64,000 bases of DNA from Chryseolinea soli (GTDB lineage: Bacteria; Bacteroidota; Bacteroidia; Cytophagales; Cyclobacteriaceae), in assembly GCF_003589925.1 (NCBI RefSeq), contig NZ_CP032382.1, positions 5,580,001 through 5,644,000 of the forward strand, in the 5' to 3' direction. The position numbers and the translations under genes were made by a program. The notes beneath the pieces were generated by a model, which did no database searches, had not been told where the DNA came from, and worked only from the letters and a program-made list of their open reading frames with translations. This document shows, one piece after another, positions 27,587 to 37,382 of this stretch. The stretch's first letter is position 1. Each line of letters begins with the position of its first letter.

Positions 27587-28927
27587 ATGTTTATGAAATC
27601 AAAATATTTGAAATATCTTCCGCTCTTCGTTCTTGCGCTCGCGGCCAGCCCGGCCGTAGCGCAGGAGCAACCGTTGTCCTTGCACGACGCGGTTTCGCAG
27701 GCCATGGCCGAGAACCCCGAATTGAAAGCGAGCAAGCTCGACATCGACAAGGCACAGCAACAATTCATCGTGTCGCGAAGCTTGTTTTTGCCTACGGTGA
27801 ATGCCACGCTGGCAGTCAACCATTATTTCCAGCTTCCGGCGTTCTTCGGTTTTAACGGAACCGAACCGGACGGAAAAATCTCCTATGGAAGGTTTGGTGG
27901 CGACGACCAGGGAACGGCAGCCGTAACGGCGATCCAGCCCCTGTACAATCCGTTGGCATTTCCCTCTGTGCAGCGCTCGCGTCTGCAGGAACGTGAAAGC
28001 AGCATTGCGCTTTCGGGAAAACAGACGGACGTCGTATCGCAAGTGAAGGAGACCTATTTGCAGCTGTTGGTGTTGAACGAACGGTTACGCCTGCAGCAAG
28101 AGAGCATCAGCCGAAACCAACGGGCCTTGAAGGATTCGCGGTCCCTGTTGTTGCAAGGCAAAGCCCTTCGGGTGGACACGTTGCGGGCCTATACTTCGGT
28201 GAAGAACCTGGAGCCCGAGCTGCTAAAAATTTCCTACGCCATCGAGACCGGCAAGCTTCAGCTCAAGGCGTTGATGGGCATGGACTCTACGAAGCAGATT
28301 CTCCTGACGGATTCATTAGTGGTACCGTCTCCGGGCTCACTGCCGTCGGAAACAGAGGTATACGAAGCTGCCCTTGGCGGCAACGCATCGTACCGGGTCC
28401 TGGCCCTGCAAACGCAAGTGCAGGAACAACAAATGAAAATAGCATCGGCAGCGCGTAAGCCTTCCGTAGCCGCGATAGGGCAATACCAGATGCAAACGCA
28501 GACCAATTCCCTTGACTATGGCACGGCGCACTATCCGACCAGCTCCTTTGTGGGTCTGCAGGTTTCTGTGCCGCTCTTCAACGGCTTTGGAAACACGGCC
28601 CGCGTGAAGCAAGCATCCTTGGCTCAGTCGCAGGCGACGCTCCGGTTGAACGACGCGCATGAACATCTTCGCGCCAACGTACACAAGGCGGTGGCGGATT
28701 GCCAGGCCTCTATCGAGCGGATCCAAACGGCGGTGGTCGTGAACGAAACGGCCAAGCTCAGTTATGACATGATCCAGTTCCGCTATTCCCGCGGCGTTTC
28801 ATCGCGCCTGGAGCTGACGGACGCTGAACTGGCCTTGACACAATCCCAGTCCAACTACTTGGAGGCTGTCTACGATTACCTCTCAGCGCGGATCGCTTTG
28901 TTCCGCATCATGGGACAAGTGGAGTAA
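27587..28927 (+). CDS. TolC-like outer-membrane efflux channel
   Basis: 446 residues, ATG 27587 (an alternative ATG lies two codons downstream). The signal peptide (LPLFVLALAASPAVAQE) precedes two outer-membrane efflux protein (OEP) repeats rich in long helices: SLHDAVSQAMAENPELKASKLDIDKAQQQF, VKETYLQLLVLNERL, then in the second half FVGLQVSVPLFNGFGNTARVKQASLAQ and YSRGVSSRLELTDAELALTQSQ. It should form the trimeric exit duct for the pump encoded 24 bases upstream. A strong bidirectional terminator follows the stop codon. Confidence 0.93.
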   Translation: MFMKSKYLKYLPLFVLALAASPAVAQEQPLSLHDAVSQAMAENPELKASKLDIDKAQQQFIVSRSLFLPTVNATLAVNHYFQLPAFFGFNGTEPDGKISYGRFGGDDQGTAAVTAIQPLYNPLAFPSVQRSRLQERESSIALSGKQTDVVSQVKETYLQLLVLNERLRLQQESISRNQRALKDSRSLLLQGKALRVDTLRAYTSVKNLEPELLKISYAIETGKLQLKALMGMDSTKQILLTDSLVVPSPGSLPSETEVYEAALGGNASYRVLALQTQVQEQQMKIASAARKPSVAAIGQYQMQTQTNSLDYGTAHYPTSSFVGLQVSVPLFNGFGNTARVKQASLAQSQATLRLNDAHEHLRANVHKAVADCQASIERIQTAVVVNETAKLSYDMIQFRYSRGVSSRLELTDAELALTQSQSNYLEAVYDYLSARIALFRIMGQVE

Positions 28928-28950
28928 ACGTTTCTAAAATTTAGCAAAAT

Positions 28951-28987
28951 AATAACCCCGGGTTTTCACACGAAGCCCGGGGTTATT
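28951..28987. terminator. Bidirectional terminator after the RND operon
   Basis: AATAACCCCGGG pairs perfectly with CCCGGGGTTATT (12 bp, 13-base loop), flanked by A-rich sequence on the left and TTTATG on the right. It serves the converging efflux operon and the sugar isomerase-like gene. Confidence 0.9.
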
Positions 28988-29087
28988 TATGTTGCGCGAT
29001 CTTGAAATGATGGGAGGGGAGGTTGTCTTTTTCAGTGAGTGTCATCAGAGCTCCGTGCTTAACACTATGGGCTCTTGATCAAACGAC

Positions 29088-30056
29088 TCACATTTCCTGA
29101 ATCATCTTCCGGAATGCGAGAATGTCTTTGCGCATGGCGGCCAATACCTTATCCCGGCTCATCGTAATGGTGAAAGCTCCGTTCTCTGCTCCACCAAGAT
29201 CATATTCATAGTGCAGTGATACGGGGACGCTCACATTGTTTTGCTTTAACAGGGCAAAGTACTTTTTGAAGTCGATGAGGCCTTCTCCGGCGGGCATGGT
29301 TTGCAATGCCCACTTGCCGTCTTTTATGCCCCATACAAAATCTTTCAGGCAGATGGACCGGATGTAGGGAGCAATCAATTTAAAACTGATAGGCCAGGCG
29401 TTGAATCCTTCTACGTGGGCGTGAAGAATATCGTATTGTGAGCCGAGCCAGGGAGAATTTATTTCCTGCAGAATGCGATGCAGGTCCCAGATCGGTGCGC
29501 CGAAGTACAGACCGGAATGATTCTGGTACTCGCCGGAGATGCTGTACTTGGCATTGAGGTCGGCCAATTTTTGAAATTGCTCACGCTTGGCTTTGAGATT
29601 GTCTTCTACGCTTTTTTTCTCGTCATAGGTCAGCCACCCCGTGCGGTAGTGGCGGATGCCAAGGCCGCTGGCTGTTTTTAGAATTTTTTCCGTGTGCGGC
29701 TCGTCAACGGCGGTGATGGCGGTGGTCATCATATACATTTTGAGCCCCGCTTTTTTTATCGCCTCTACAGCTTTGGGCAGATCGGTTTCTACATTTTCGG
29801 GGAGCACGTGTCCCTGCGGGCGCACGGTGAGGTCCACACCGTCGAAGCCGAGGTCGGCGGCCACTTTGGCCATCTCGGTGTAGTCGAGCCACTGCAGATT
29901 TTTTGAAAAGATGCTTATCTTAAATGCTTCGTCGGCTTTGGGTGGAAGCGTGGTGGGCTGGTCAATACGCGAAGCCTCCGCGACGTTCCAGGCGGTGGAT
30001 ATTCCCGCAGTGGCCAGGAGTGATTGGGCGATGAAGTTTCTTCGTGAGGTTTGCAT
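29088..30056 (-). CDS. Exported sugar phosphate isomerase/epimerase-like TIM-barrel protein
   Basis: 322 residues. The N-terminus SRRNFIAQSLLATAGIS has the twin-arginine pattern followed by a moderately hydrophobic stretch, so Tat export is likely. The rest is a xylose-isomerase-like TIM barrel (AP endonuclease family 2): DLGFDGVDLTVRP near 68-80, IRHYRTGWLTYDEKKSVEDNLKAKRE, and the metal-ligand-type strand ends GEYQNHSG, SQYDILHAHVEG and PVSLHYEYDLGG with Glu/Asp/His. Relatives isomerise or epimerise keto sugars or inositols. It lies at the edge of the carbohydrate locus, divergent from the GH20 gene. Confidence 0.82.
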   Translation of the reverse strand: MQTSRRNFIAQSLLATAGISTAWNVAEASRIDQPTTLPPKADEAFKISIFSKNLQWLDYTEMAKVAADLGFDGVDLTVRPQGHVLPENVETDLPKAVEAIKKAGLKMYMMTTAITAVDEPHTEKILKTASGLGIRHYRTGWLTYDEKKSVEDNLKAKREQFQKLADLNAKYSISGEYQNHSGLYFGAPIWDLHRILQEINSPWLGSQYDILHAHVEGFNAWPISFKLIAPYIRSICLKDFVWGIKDGKWALQTMPAGEGLIDFKKYFALLKQNNVSVPVSLHYEYDLGGAENGAFTITMSRDKVLAAMRKDILAFRKMIQEM

Positions 30057-30299
30057 AAGAATAATGGTAAGCGTGTGAAGTTATAAAAATAACCGGTTCA
30101 CGTTTAAGTTCGGGCGCACAATTCGTCGATGGGTTCATCTCGTGCGGGGCGCGCACTACCACTCAACCTCGAAATATGCTGATGAAATAAATTTTCGGAA
30201 TGTGCGAAAGTGGCTCCGGCTTTTTGATGAGAAATAAAAGATTCCAGTCTCCTCCAATGGAAGGTGAGACCGGAACCCGGCGTTATACCTGCCCCTTAT

Positions 30300-32396
30300 A
30301 TGTATCTAAAATCGATCATTCCATTTTGTGTACTTGTCCTGGTTCTCACCACCACGGCAATGGCAGCCGACCTGGCCGACTTCCAACAGCACTTCAGGAT
30401 CCTTCCCCAGCCGCAGAAGACAGAGATGCGCTCTGGAAAAGGTCTGTTGCCCTCGGCGTTGCGCGGTGTGTACCTGCTTAACGTGGTGGAGAGACCGGTG
30501 ATGTCGGGAGCCTTAGCGAGTTTGCCGTTGCGAAAAAATGGGGGCGAAGGCATCGTCACACTCCAACTTCAAGAAGACCTGGCCGTGCCCTCGAATGAGG
30601 GTTATGTGCTGGAGGTTTCCGGTGGACAAGTGACCATCCAAGGCCGGCAAGCCGCCGGATTATTTTACGGGATCCAGACCCTGATCCAACTGATCGAAGA
30701 CGCCACCGACCAGCAAATCGAAATCCCCGCCTGCCGCATCACCGACTACCCGGAGATCGCTTACCGTGCGATCCATCTCGACATGAAGCACCACCTGGAG
30801 ACCGGGCACTATTACTATAGCATCATCGATAGGCTGGCCAACATCAAAGTCAACGCGATCATTATTGAGTTTGAAGACAAGCTGCGCTATCGCAAGGCCC
30901 CCGTGGTGGGTTCCGCCAACGCGGTCTCCATCGAAGAGTTTGCCGCCATCAGCCGGTATGCGCAGGAGCGACACATCGAGATCAGCCCGCTGATACAAGG
31001 GCTGGGGCACGCTTCATTCATCCTGAAGCATGAGGAATATAAGAAGCTGCGGGACGATCCCGCGTCGGACTGGGTGTTTGACCCGCTCAATCCCGAGACC
31101 TATGACTTACAATTTGCGCTATATGAGGACGCGATAAAGGCAACCCCTTACGGCAAATATCTGCACGTTGGTGGCGATGAAGTGGGCTCGTTAGGGAAAT
31201 CCGATCTCAGCAAAAAGTCCGGCATGAAACCGCTGGAGCTTCAAATGTACTGGCTGAAGAAAGTAACCGAGTTCGCCCTTGCACACAACCGCATTCCCAT
31301 CTTCTGGGACGACATGGTTTTCAAACTTGCCGACCTGTATCAAACCACCTACGACGATAAAATGCCCACGGCAAAAGTGGACGAGCTTTGGAAGAACAAC
31401 CAGGCAACGCTGGACAAGAACGTTCCACTTTTCCCAAAGAATTGTGTGTACATGCGCTGGAACTATGACACCCCTGCGATACCGGGCAACCGCCGGGCTA
31501 TTGACTGGTATAAGGCGCACAACCTGAAAGTAATGGCAGCCACTTCTGCCCAACCCATCTATCCCATGCTGCCCCGCAACCGCTCGAACTTCAATCCCAT
31601 AAAGGACTATTGCAGCCTGACCTCGGAAAAGAAAATGGACGGCATCCTGTGTACGGCCTGGGATGATTGTTCCGTTCACTTTGAAACCATCTGGCGCGGC
31701 ATCTACGACTTTGGATTGTTCAGTTGGAACTACGAAGACATTTCGGAACCACAAGCGCACACCCTCTTCCGGCAGCGCTTCTATTCCCCGGCCATGGCCG
31801 ACGCCTCGATGGATTTTCAGAATGCATTGGAAGACGCTCTTCCGTTTTGGGAGACGGCCTTGTTGAAAGAAGGCGATCGTGATAATTATCACAAGGACTT
31901 CAAATTGGTCGACCTGCCCGACGCTTCGAAGCCCGGAGCGTGGAGTGCGGCAAATAAGAACAAGATCGAAGGCGCAAGGAAAGCCGTTCAAAAGTACACC
32001 GCCATCAAAGAGAAGATCAAAAAGGCGCAGGAAGTGTCCAGCCGAAATCAGTATGCGCTGGCCGTGATGGAGCAGATCAACGAATTGCAGATCTACTCGG
32101 CCATGCAGCTGCTTTTGCTGGAGCAATACGACAATGCCGCCAAGGGCACGCGGAAAACGTCACTTGCCCAGGTGAAGACCTTCACGGAGAATTTTGAAAA
32201 GCTCCGCACGCAATTTGAGAACGTGTATGGCGAGACCCGCATCCTCGGAAATCCCGAAGGCTATCAACTCGATTCCAATTTCCATCATCACCTGGCCAAC
32301 GGCACGAACAACACCGACTGGATGTACGTGTACGAGTTGGCCATGAATAAGAAGGTGGAAGAATGGATGTCGCGCCAGGTGTTGACCAACGATTAA
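30300..32396 (+). CDS. GH20 family hexosaminidase, HexD-like
   Basis: 698 residues from ATG 30300, which puts a signal peptide (SIIPFCVLVLVLTTTAMAA) right at the N-terminus. An alpha/beta GH20b domain (about 30-150) precedes a TIM barrel with the catalytic Asp-Glu pair in YLHVGGDEVGS near residue 289-298. Barrel start AIHLDMKHHLE and the EFEDKLRYRKAP segment resemble hexosaminidase D-type proteins, in which Lys replaces the Arg of classic GH20. From memory, human HexD prefers beta-GalNAc substrates, which would fit the GalNAc theme of this locus. The long helical C-terminus (about 520-698) is extra. It is the first gene of an operon with two BNR lipoproteins. Confidence 0.82.
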   Translation: MYLKSIIPFCVLVLVLTTTAMAADLADFQQHFRILPQPQKTEMRSGKGLLPSALRGVYLLNVVERPVMSGALASLPLRKNGGEGIVTLQLQEDLAVPSNEGYVLEVSGGQVTIQGRQAAGLFYGIQTLIQLIEDATDQQIEIPACRITDYPEIAYRAIHLDMKHHLETGHYYYSIIDRLANIKVNAIIIEFEDKLRYRKAPVVGSANAVSIEEFAAISRYAQERHIEISPLIQGLGHASFILKHEEYKKLRDDPASDWVFDPLNPETYDLQFALYEDAIKATPYGKYLHVGGDEVGSLGKSDLSKKSGMKPLELQMYWLKKVTEFALAHNRIPIFWDDMVFKLADLYQTTYDDKMPTAKVDELWKNNQATLDKNVPLFPKNCVYMRWNYDTPAIPGNRRAIDWYKAHNLKVMAATSAQPIYPMLPRNRSNFNPIKDYCSLTSEKKMDGILCTAWDDCSVHFETIWRGIYDFGLFSWNYEDISEPQAHTLFRQRFYSPAMADASMDFQNALEDALPFWETALLKEGDRDNYHKDFKLVDLPDASKPGAWSAANKNKIEGARKAVQKYTAIKEKIKKAQEVSSRNQYALAVMEQINELQIYSAMQLLLLEQYDNAAKGTRKTSLAQVKTFTENFEKLRTQFENVYGETRILGNPEGYQLDSNFHHHLANGTNNTDWMYVYELAMNKKVEEWMSRQVLTND

Positions 32397-32411
32397 ACCC
32401 ATAAATCCCCA

Positions 32412-34817
32412 ATGAAACAAACCATCGGAAGCATACTTGTCTATGCTGTCGTCATTGCATTGACCAGTTGCCGCCAACCGGCAAATGAAAATAAGGCGCA
32501 AGCCGAAACGAAATGGGAAAAGCTTGGACCCGGAGGAGGAGGTGCCACGTATATCCCCACGTTCGCCTATGACACGCCCGATCATTTCCTGGTGCGTTGT
32601 GATATGACGGGATCATATCTTACCCGGAACGGAGGTTTTTCCTATGACCAGATCAATTTCGCCAACGGCGCCTCATCCTATGCCTACGATCCCAACGATC
32701 CGAACACGGTCTACATCGGCGGCAAAACGCTGAGTCGCTCCAGCGACGGCGGAAAGACCTGGGAACAGATCTTCCCCTTAAAAAAAGATGTGAAGAAAGA
32801 AATGTTTGAAGGCGATCACGGGGAGTATTCCATTGAGACAACCGACACTACCTTATACAATCGAAAAAACGGACACATCGGCTCCATCCGCCTGGATGCC
32901 CGCCAGCCTGATGCATTGTATTTCAGCATGGGCGCTGCGTTCTTTTATTCGGATGATCGCGGCAAGACGCTGAAAAAAGAACAACTGCCCCAGCGGATCG
33001 ATTTCATATATGCCCCGACGGATAAGGGATCGAACAGTGTTTTAGTCTTCACGTCCGGTGCTGTCCACACGTTCAATACAACGACCCACACATTCGAGCA
33101 CCAGAACCTTCCGAAAGAAATGGCGCCTGCATTTTCGTTTACCGGTGGTGTGGTGGCCAAGGGCGACAAGACCCTTCTCTATGCTTTGCATCACGATCCG
33201 AAAGAAGAAATACAAGAAGAGTTTGGACACAGCGAGGTTTGGACGTCCGAGGATTTGGGTGGCCATTGGACGCGATTGATGAACCCGGAACTGATAAACG
33301 ACAACGTAGGCATCAAGCCCAGCTATTCGATGATCGCTTGCGCGGAAAATGATGCGGAGAAAACCTATCTCGTCACCAATCGCTACGAAGAAAAGAAAGC
33401 GGGTAACAAAATGATCTACTGGTATGGCGCCATGAAAACGGCCGATGCCGGAAAGCATTGGGATTGGGTGTGGAAAGGCGGCGGAGGCTCCGGCCAATAC
33501 GGTGTAAAGGATGGGGTGGGAGTGACGAACCTGAAAGATGCCTGGGCCGAGAAAGCCTTTGGCGGCGAATACATCCGGCTCATGGACGTGGGCGTCTATC
33601 CAAAGGACGGTAACGTAGCCGTGGTCACAGACTGGTATCGCGTGATGAAGACCACCGATGGCGGAAAAACCTGGAACGAGATCTATAGTGCACCCCAATC
33701 CGACGGCACGTTCATCAGCCGGGGCTTGGACGTAACCAATGCTTATGGTGTACACTTCGATCCCTTTGACAGCAGCCACATTGCCATCAGCTATACCGAC
33801 ATTGGTTACCATCATTCCTACAACGGCGGCAAGAGCTGGCTGCGGTCGACGGAGGGTGTACCGACCGAATGGATCAACACCTGCTATTGGATGGTCTTTG
33901 ATCCAAAGGTGAAAAATAAAGTGTGGTCCGTGTGGTCGGGTCTGCACGATTTTCCCCGCGGAAAAATGACACGCTTTTCAGGATGGAAGTCGTACGGCAA
34001 AGGCGGTGTTTGCGTTTCGCTCGACGGCGGCAAGACCTGGAAGCCTTCCAACGAAGGCATGGGTTTTGACTCACCGTCCACCTGTATCGTTATGGATCCC
34101 AACACGCCACCGGATCAGCGTACCTTGTATGTGAGTGTCTACGGCAAAGGAGTTTATAAATCCACCGACGATGGCAAAACGTGGAAGCTAAAGAACAACG
34201 GCATCGGCGACAACACTTGCGCGTTTGAATTGACGTTGGCCGGTAATGGGAATTTATACCTCACCGTCAGCCCCACGCCCATGCATAAAGATGGAAAGAA
34301 CGGAAGAGAATTTTACTCCGGCGAAGTCTATCGCTCCACCGATGGCGCGGAAACCTGGACGCGGTTGAAGATCAACGACGGACCGCTATTCCCCAACGGC
34401 ATGGATTATGATCGCGAGCATCCCAACCGCATCTATCTCGCGGGTTGGTCAGACCTCGACCTGGCCGACCTTATCGGAGGTGCTGTGGCGCGCTCGACCG
34501 GAGGCAATGAACGGATAAAAATACCCGGCGGGATATTCATGTCGGAAGATGCCGGCGATACGTGGACCTCGATTTTCGATGAGAAGGAATATGTATACGA
34601 TGTCACGGTGGATACCTATCACCCGGGAAGATTGTATTGCAATACATTCAACCAAGCGGCCTATCGCAGCGACGACTATGGCAAGACCTGGAAGAAAATC
34701 AAGGGCTACGACTTTCATTGGGGGCAGCGTGCCATCGTGGATCCTCACCATCCCGAACAGATCTACCTCACCACATACGGTTCCAGCCTATGGCACGGAA
34801 CTCCTGAAACAGAATAA
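32412..34817 (+). CDS. Lipoprotein with BNR/Asp-box tandem propellers (GH74/VPS10-like), first copy
   Basis: 801 residues with lipobox VIALTSCRQ (Cys 20). At least five Asp-boxes of the SxDGGxTW type are spread through the protein (SSDGGKTWEQ, TTDGGKTWNE, SLDGGKTWKP, STDDGKTWKL, STDGAETWTR, RSDDYGKTWKK), as in sialidases, sortilin VPS10 domains and the tandem seven-bladed propellers of GH74. The opening GPGGGGATYIP...RCDMTGSYL resembles the GH74 start, in which the Asp of the TDIGG motif is catalytic, and YTDIGYHHSYNGGKSW in the second half could be the second catalytic region. GH74-like glycosidase activity is inference. It sits 15 bases after the GH20 gene and 2 bases before a paralogue. 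Confidence 0.75.
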   Translation: MKQTIGSILVYAVVIALTSCRQPANENKAQAETKWEKLGPGGGGATYIPTFAYDTPDHFLVRCDMTGSYLTRNGGFSYDQINFANGASSYAYDPNDPNTVYIGGKTLSRSSDGGKTWEQIFPLKKDVKKEMFEGDHGEYSIETTDTTLYNRKNGHIGSIRLDARQPDALYFSMGAAFFYSDDRGKTLKKEQLPQRIDFIYAPTDKGSNSVLVFTSGAVHTFNTTTHTFEHQNLPKEMAPAFSFTGGVVAKGDKTLLYALHHDPKEEIQEEFGHSEVWTSEDLGGHWTRLMNPELINDNVGIKPSYSMIACAENDAEKTYLVTNRYEEKKAGNKMIYWYGAMKTADAGKHWDWVWKGGGGSGQYGVKDGVGVTNLKDAWAEKAFGGEYIRLMDVGVYPKDGNVAVVTDWYRVMKTTDGGKTWNEIYSAPQSDGTFISRGLDVTNAYGVHFDPFDSSHIAISYTDIGYHHSYNGGKSWLRSTEGVPTEWINTCYWMVFDPKVKNKVWSVWSGLHDFPRGKMTRFSGWKSYGKGGVCVSLDGGKTWKPSNEGMGFDSPSTCIVMDPNTPPDQRTLYVSVYGKGVYKSTDDGKTWKLKNNGIGDNTCAFELTLAGNGNLYLTVSPTPMHKDGKNGREFYSGEVYRSTDGAETWTRLKINDGPLFPNGMDYDREHPNRIYLAGWSDLDLADLIGGAVARSTGGNERIKIPGGIFMSEDAGDTWTSIFDEKEYVYDVTVDTYHPGRLYCNTFNQAAYRSDDYGKTWKKIKGYDFHWGQRAIVDPHHPEQIYLTTYGSSLWHGTPETE

Positions 34818-34819
34818 AG

Positions 34820-37246
34820 ATGAACATGAACATGAAGATGACACGCGTTCCGTTGGGATTTTTTAAGATCGTAAGTGTACTAATTTTTGGGGCACTAATA
34901 GGCTGCCGCTCGACGCCCGATACTCCCGCAACAGAAAAGGAGACTTATAATAAAAATCCAAACGGGCGAAACGATGCCTGGGGGTTTACGGGCTACGGGG
35001 GCGGAGGGGCTATGTTCTTTCCGGCAGTAAGTCCCTTTAATACCAACCATGCTTTGGTGGCGTGTGACATGACCGGGTCGTTCATTACCGAGAATGGCGG
35101 CGTGTCCTGGCGTATGTTTAACCTGCGCGGACCGGTGCATTATTTTGTGTACGATCCGTTGGATTCCAATGTGATGTATGCCAACTCCATCGGGTTGTTC
35201 AAAAGTATGGATAAGGGCAAGACCTGGAGCCTGTGGTATCCGGCACCTTCCGAAGTCGACGGCGTTGTGTCGAAAGGAGATCATGCCTCCGAGGTGCTCG
35301 TGACCAAAGACAGCACGCGGAGAAATGTGTTGGCGCTGGCGATCGATCCCGAGGATTCTAAAAAATTATATGCCGCCATTTCCATCGACAAACAAACGGG
35401 ATTTTATACATCTGTAGACGGTGGCCTGCAGTGGAAAAAGGAGAAAGACATTGACGATCATGTAAAGAATGTATTTGTCGTTCCCAAATCTTCACCGGAC
35501 AGCCGGACGATTTACATTGCCGGAGCCCAGGGGGTGACGGTACGTGAAAACGGCACCTGGAAGACCAACCCAGCCCCAAAAGGTGTGACACAACTAACGA
35601 CGTTCACCGGTGGATATGATGAAGCGAAAAATGTGTTTGTGCTCTACGCTATGGCCGGGAAATCTTATTTTGACCCCGAAGGAAAAGCATCCGGAATTTT
35701 TTATTCCCCCGATGGCGGCGCCACGTGGACAAATCGTGAAGCTGGGATCTTGTCTTACCGCATGAAAGGCGCAGCGCTACCCGAGTACCGGACCCTTGCC
35801 ACCAGCGCCCTGCACCCGGAAGTGGTATACGTTTCCTACCGGGATCTGGAAGTACATGCCGACACCACCTGTCTCGGCGTAGCCCGCAGCACGGACTTTG
35901 GCGTGACGTGGACATTGGCATGGAAAGATAAATTGACAAAAGAACACAACTACCCTTCCACCAATTTTTCGGAAGAATGGATCAACGAGCGATTCGGACC
36001 TACCTGGGGAGAAAATCCTTTTTCCATCGGCGTTTCGCCCACACATCCTGAAGTATGCTATGGTACCGACTTCGGTCGCACCGTAAGGACGACCGATGGT
36101 GGCAAGACCTGGGAACAAGTATATACCAACAAGAAAGACGGCGGCTGGACATCGCGGGGTTTGGAAGTGACCACAGGCTACGGGATCATGTTTGACCCGT
36201 CCGACCTAAACCATGCCTTCATCGCCAACACCGATGTGGGTTTGATGGAAAGCCACAATGGAGGAGCAAGCTGGCAGAGTGCAACCCGGAACAACGGCGT
36301 GCCCCGTGCCTGGCAAAACAGCGTGTATTGGCTGACGTTTGACCCGGAAGTAAAGGGAAGAGCCTGGAGCGTCATGAGCGGCACACACGATCTGCCCCGC
36401 CCCAAGATGTGGCGGCGCACGGGTGTGAAAAACTATCAAGGGGGCGTGCTGATGACGGAAGACGCCGGCAAGACCTGGCAGATCATCAGCAATGATATCG
36501 GCGAAGGAGCGATGACGCACATCCTGTTCGATCCCACGAGTCCAAAAGAAAAGCGCACGCTCTATGCCTGTGCCTTTGGAAAGGGCGTCTACAAATCAAC
36601 CGATGGTGGCAAGACCTGGCAGCAAAAAAACAAAGGCATCGAAGGCGCCGAACCGTTTGCCTGGCGCATTACGCGACGGGATTCGGATGGCGTGTTGTTC
36701 CTGGTAGTGTGCCGCAGGGGCGAAGACGAAAGCATCGGGACCCCCTTGGATGGTGCGCTCTATCGCTCTGACAACGGCGCAGAAACCTGGACAAAAGTTT
36801 CTTTGCCGCCAACCACCAACGGACCGATGTGTTTAATGACGACAGCAAAAAGCAACCGCCTGTTGCTCGCCGCATGGGGTAGAAATAGGAAGGCTGCGTT
36901 CGCTTCCGATATCGGCGGCGGCATTTTTGCTTCCGGCGACGATGGGAAGACCTGGCAGGCCGTGTTGCCCGGCGACCAGCACATGCATGATATTACCTAT
37001 GACAAACGAACAGATACCTACTATGCTTGCGGATTCAACGGCTCTGCCTATCGCTCGGAGGATGAGGGATCGACGTGGACACGCATAAAAGGCTACAACT
37101 TCAAATGGGGCAAACGTGTTGACATCGATCCGGTGGATTCCACCCAGGTCTACATCATCACGTTTGGCGGCGGCGTATGGCATGGCCCGGCAAAGGGTGA
37201 TGAGCGTGCGGTTGAAGACATTGTGCCCGGGCTGGTACGGAAATAA
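34820..37246 (+). CDS. Lipoprotein with BNR/Asp-box tandem propellers (GH74/VPS10-like), second copy
   Basis: 808 residues, paralogous throughout to the preceding protein and starting two bases after its stop codon. The lipobox is GALIGCRST. Asp-boxes include SVDGGLQWKK, SPDGGATWTN, TTDGGKTWEQ, STDGGKTWQQ and SDNGAETWTK. The two candidate catalytic regions are kept (ACDMTGSFITENGG near the N-terminus; NTDVGLMESHNGGASW in the second half). Tandem duplication followed by divergence suggests related but different substrates. A terminator follows the stop codon. Confidence 0.75.
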   Translation: MNMNMKMTRVPLGFFKIVSVLIFGALIGCRSTPDTPATEKETYNKNPNGRNDAWGFTGYGGGGAMFFPAVSPFNTNHALVACDMTGSFITENGGVSWRMFNLRGPVHYFVYDPLDSNVMYANSIGLFKSMDKGKTWSLWYPAPSEVDGVVSKGDHASEVLVTKDSTRRNVLALAIDPEDSKKLYAAISIDKQTGFYTSVDGGLQWKKEKDIDDHVKNVFVVPKSSPDSRTIYIAGAQGVTVRENGTWKTNPAPKGVTQLTTFTGGYDEAKNVFVLYAMAGKSYFDPEGKASGIFYSPDGGATWTNREAGILSYRMKGAALPEYRTLATSALHPEVVYVSYRDLEVHADTTCLGVARSTDFGVTWTLAWKDKLTKEHNYPSTNFSEEWINERFGPTWGENPFSIGVSPTHPEVCYGTDFGRTVRTTDGGKTWEQVYTNKKDGGWTSRGLEVTTGYGIMFDPSDLNHAFIANTDVGLMESHNGGASWQSATRNNGVPRAWQNSVYWLTFDPEVKGRAWSVMSGTHDLPRPKMWRRTGVKNYQGGVLMTEDAGKTWQIISNDIGEGAMTHILFDPTSPKEKRTLYACAFGKGVYKSTDGGKTWQQKNKGIEGAEPFAWRITRRDSDGVLFLVVCRRGEDESIGTPLDGALYRSDNGAETWTKVSLPPTTNGPMCLMTTAKSNRLLLAAWGRNRKAAFASDIGGGIFASGDDGKTWQAVLPGDQHMHDITYDKRTDTYYACGFNGSAYRSEDEGSTWTRIKGYNFKWGKRVDIDPVDSTQVYIITFGGGVWHGPAKGDERAVEDIVPGLVRK

Positions 37247-37282
37247 ATAAACGATTAGTGTTTTAGGTTGAGGGGGCTCTGT

Positions 37283-37303
37283 AGGGGAGTCCCCTTCTTT
37301 TTT
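37283..37303 (+). terminator. Terminator after the GH20-BNR-BNR operon
   Basis: AGGGG-AGT-CCCCT followed by TCTTTTTTT, about 35 bases after the stop codon of the second BNR gene. It separates that operon from the SusC/SusD genes. Confidence 0.65.
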
Positions 37304-37382
37304 ACCCCAAAAATATCCCCGGGGAACGATGAGAACTACGGTCGCCCGGACTCTTCCCAGTATCACGCCAACCCTACGCACG

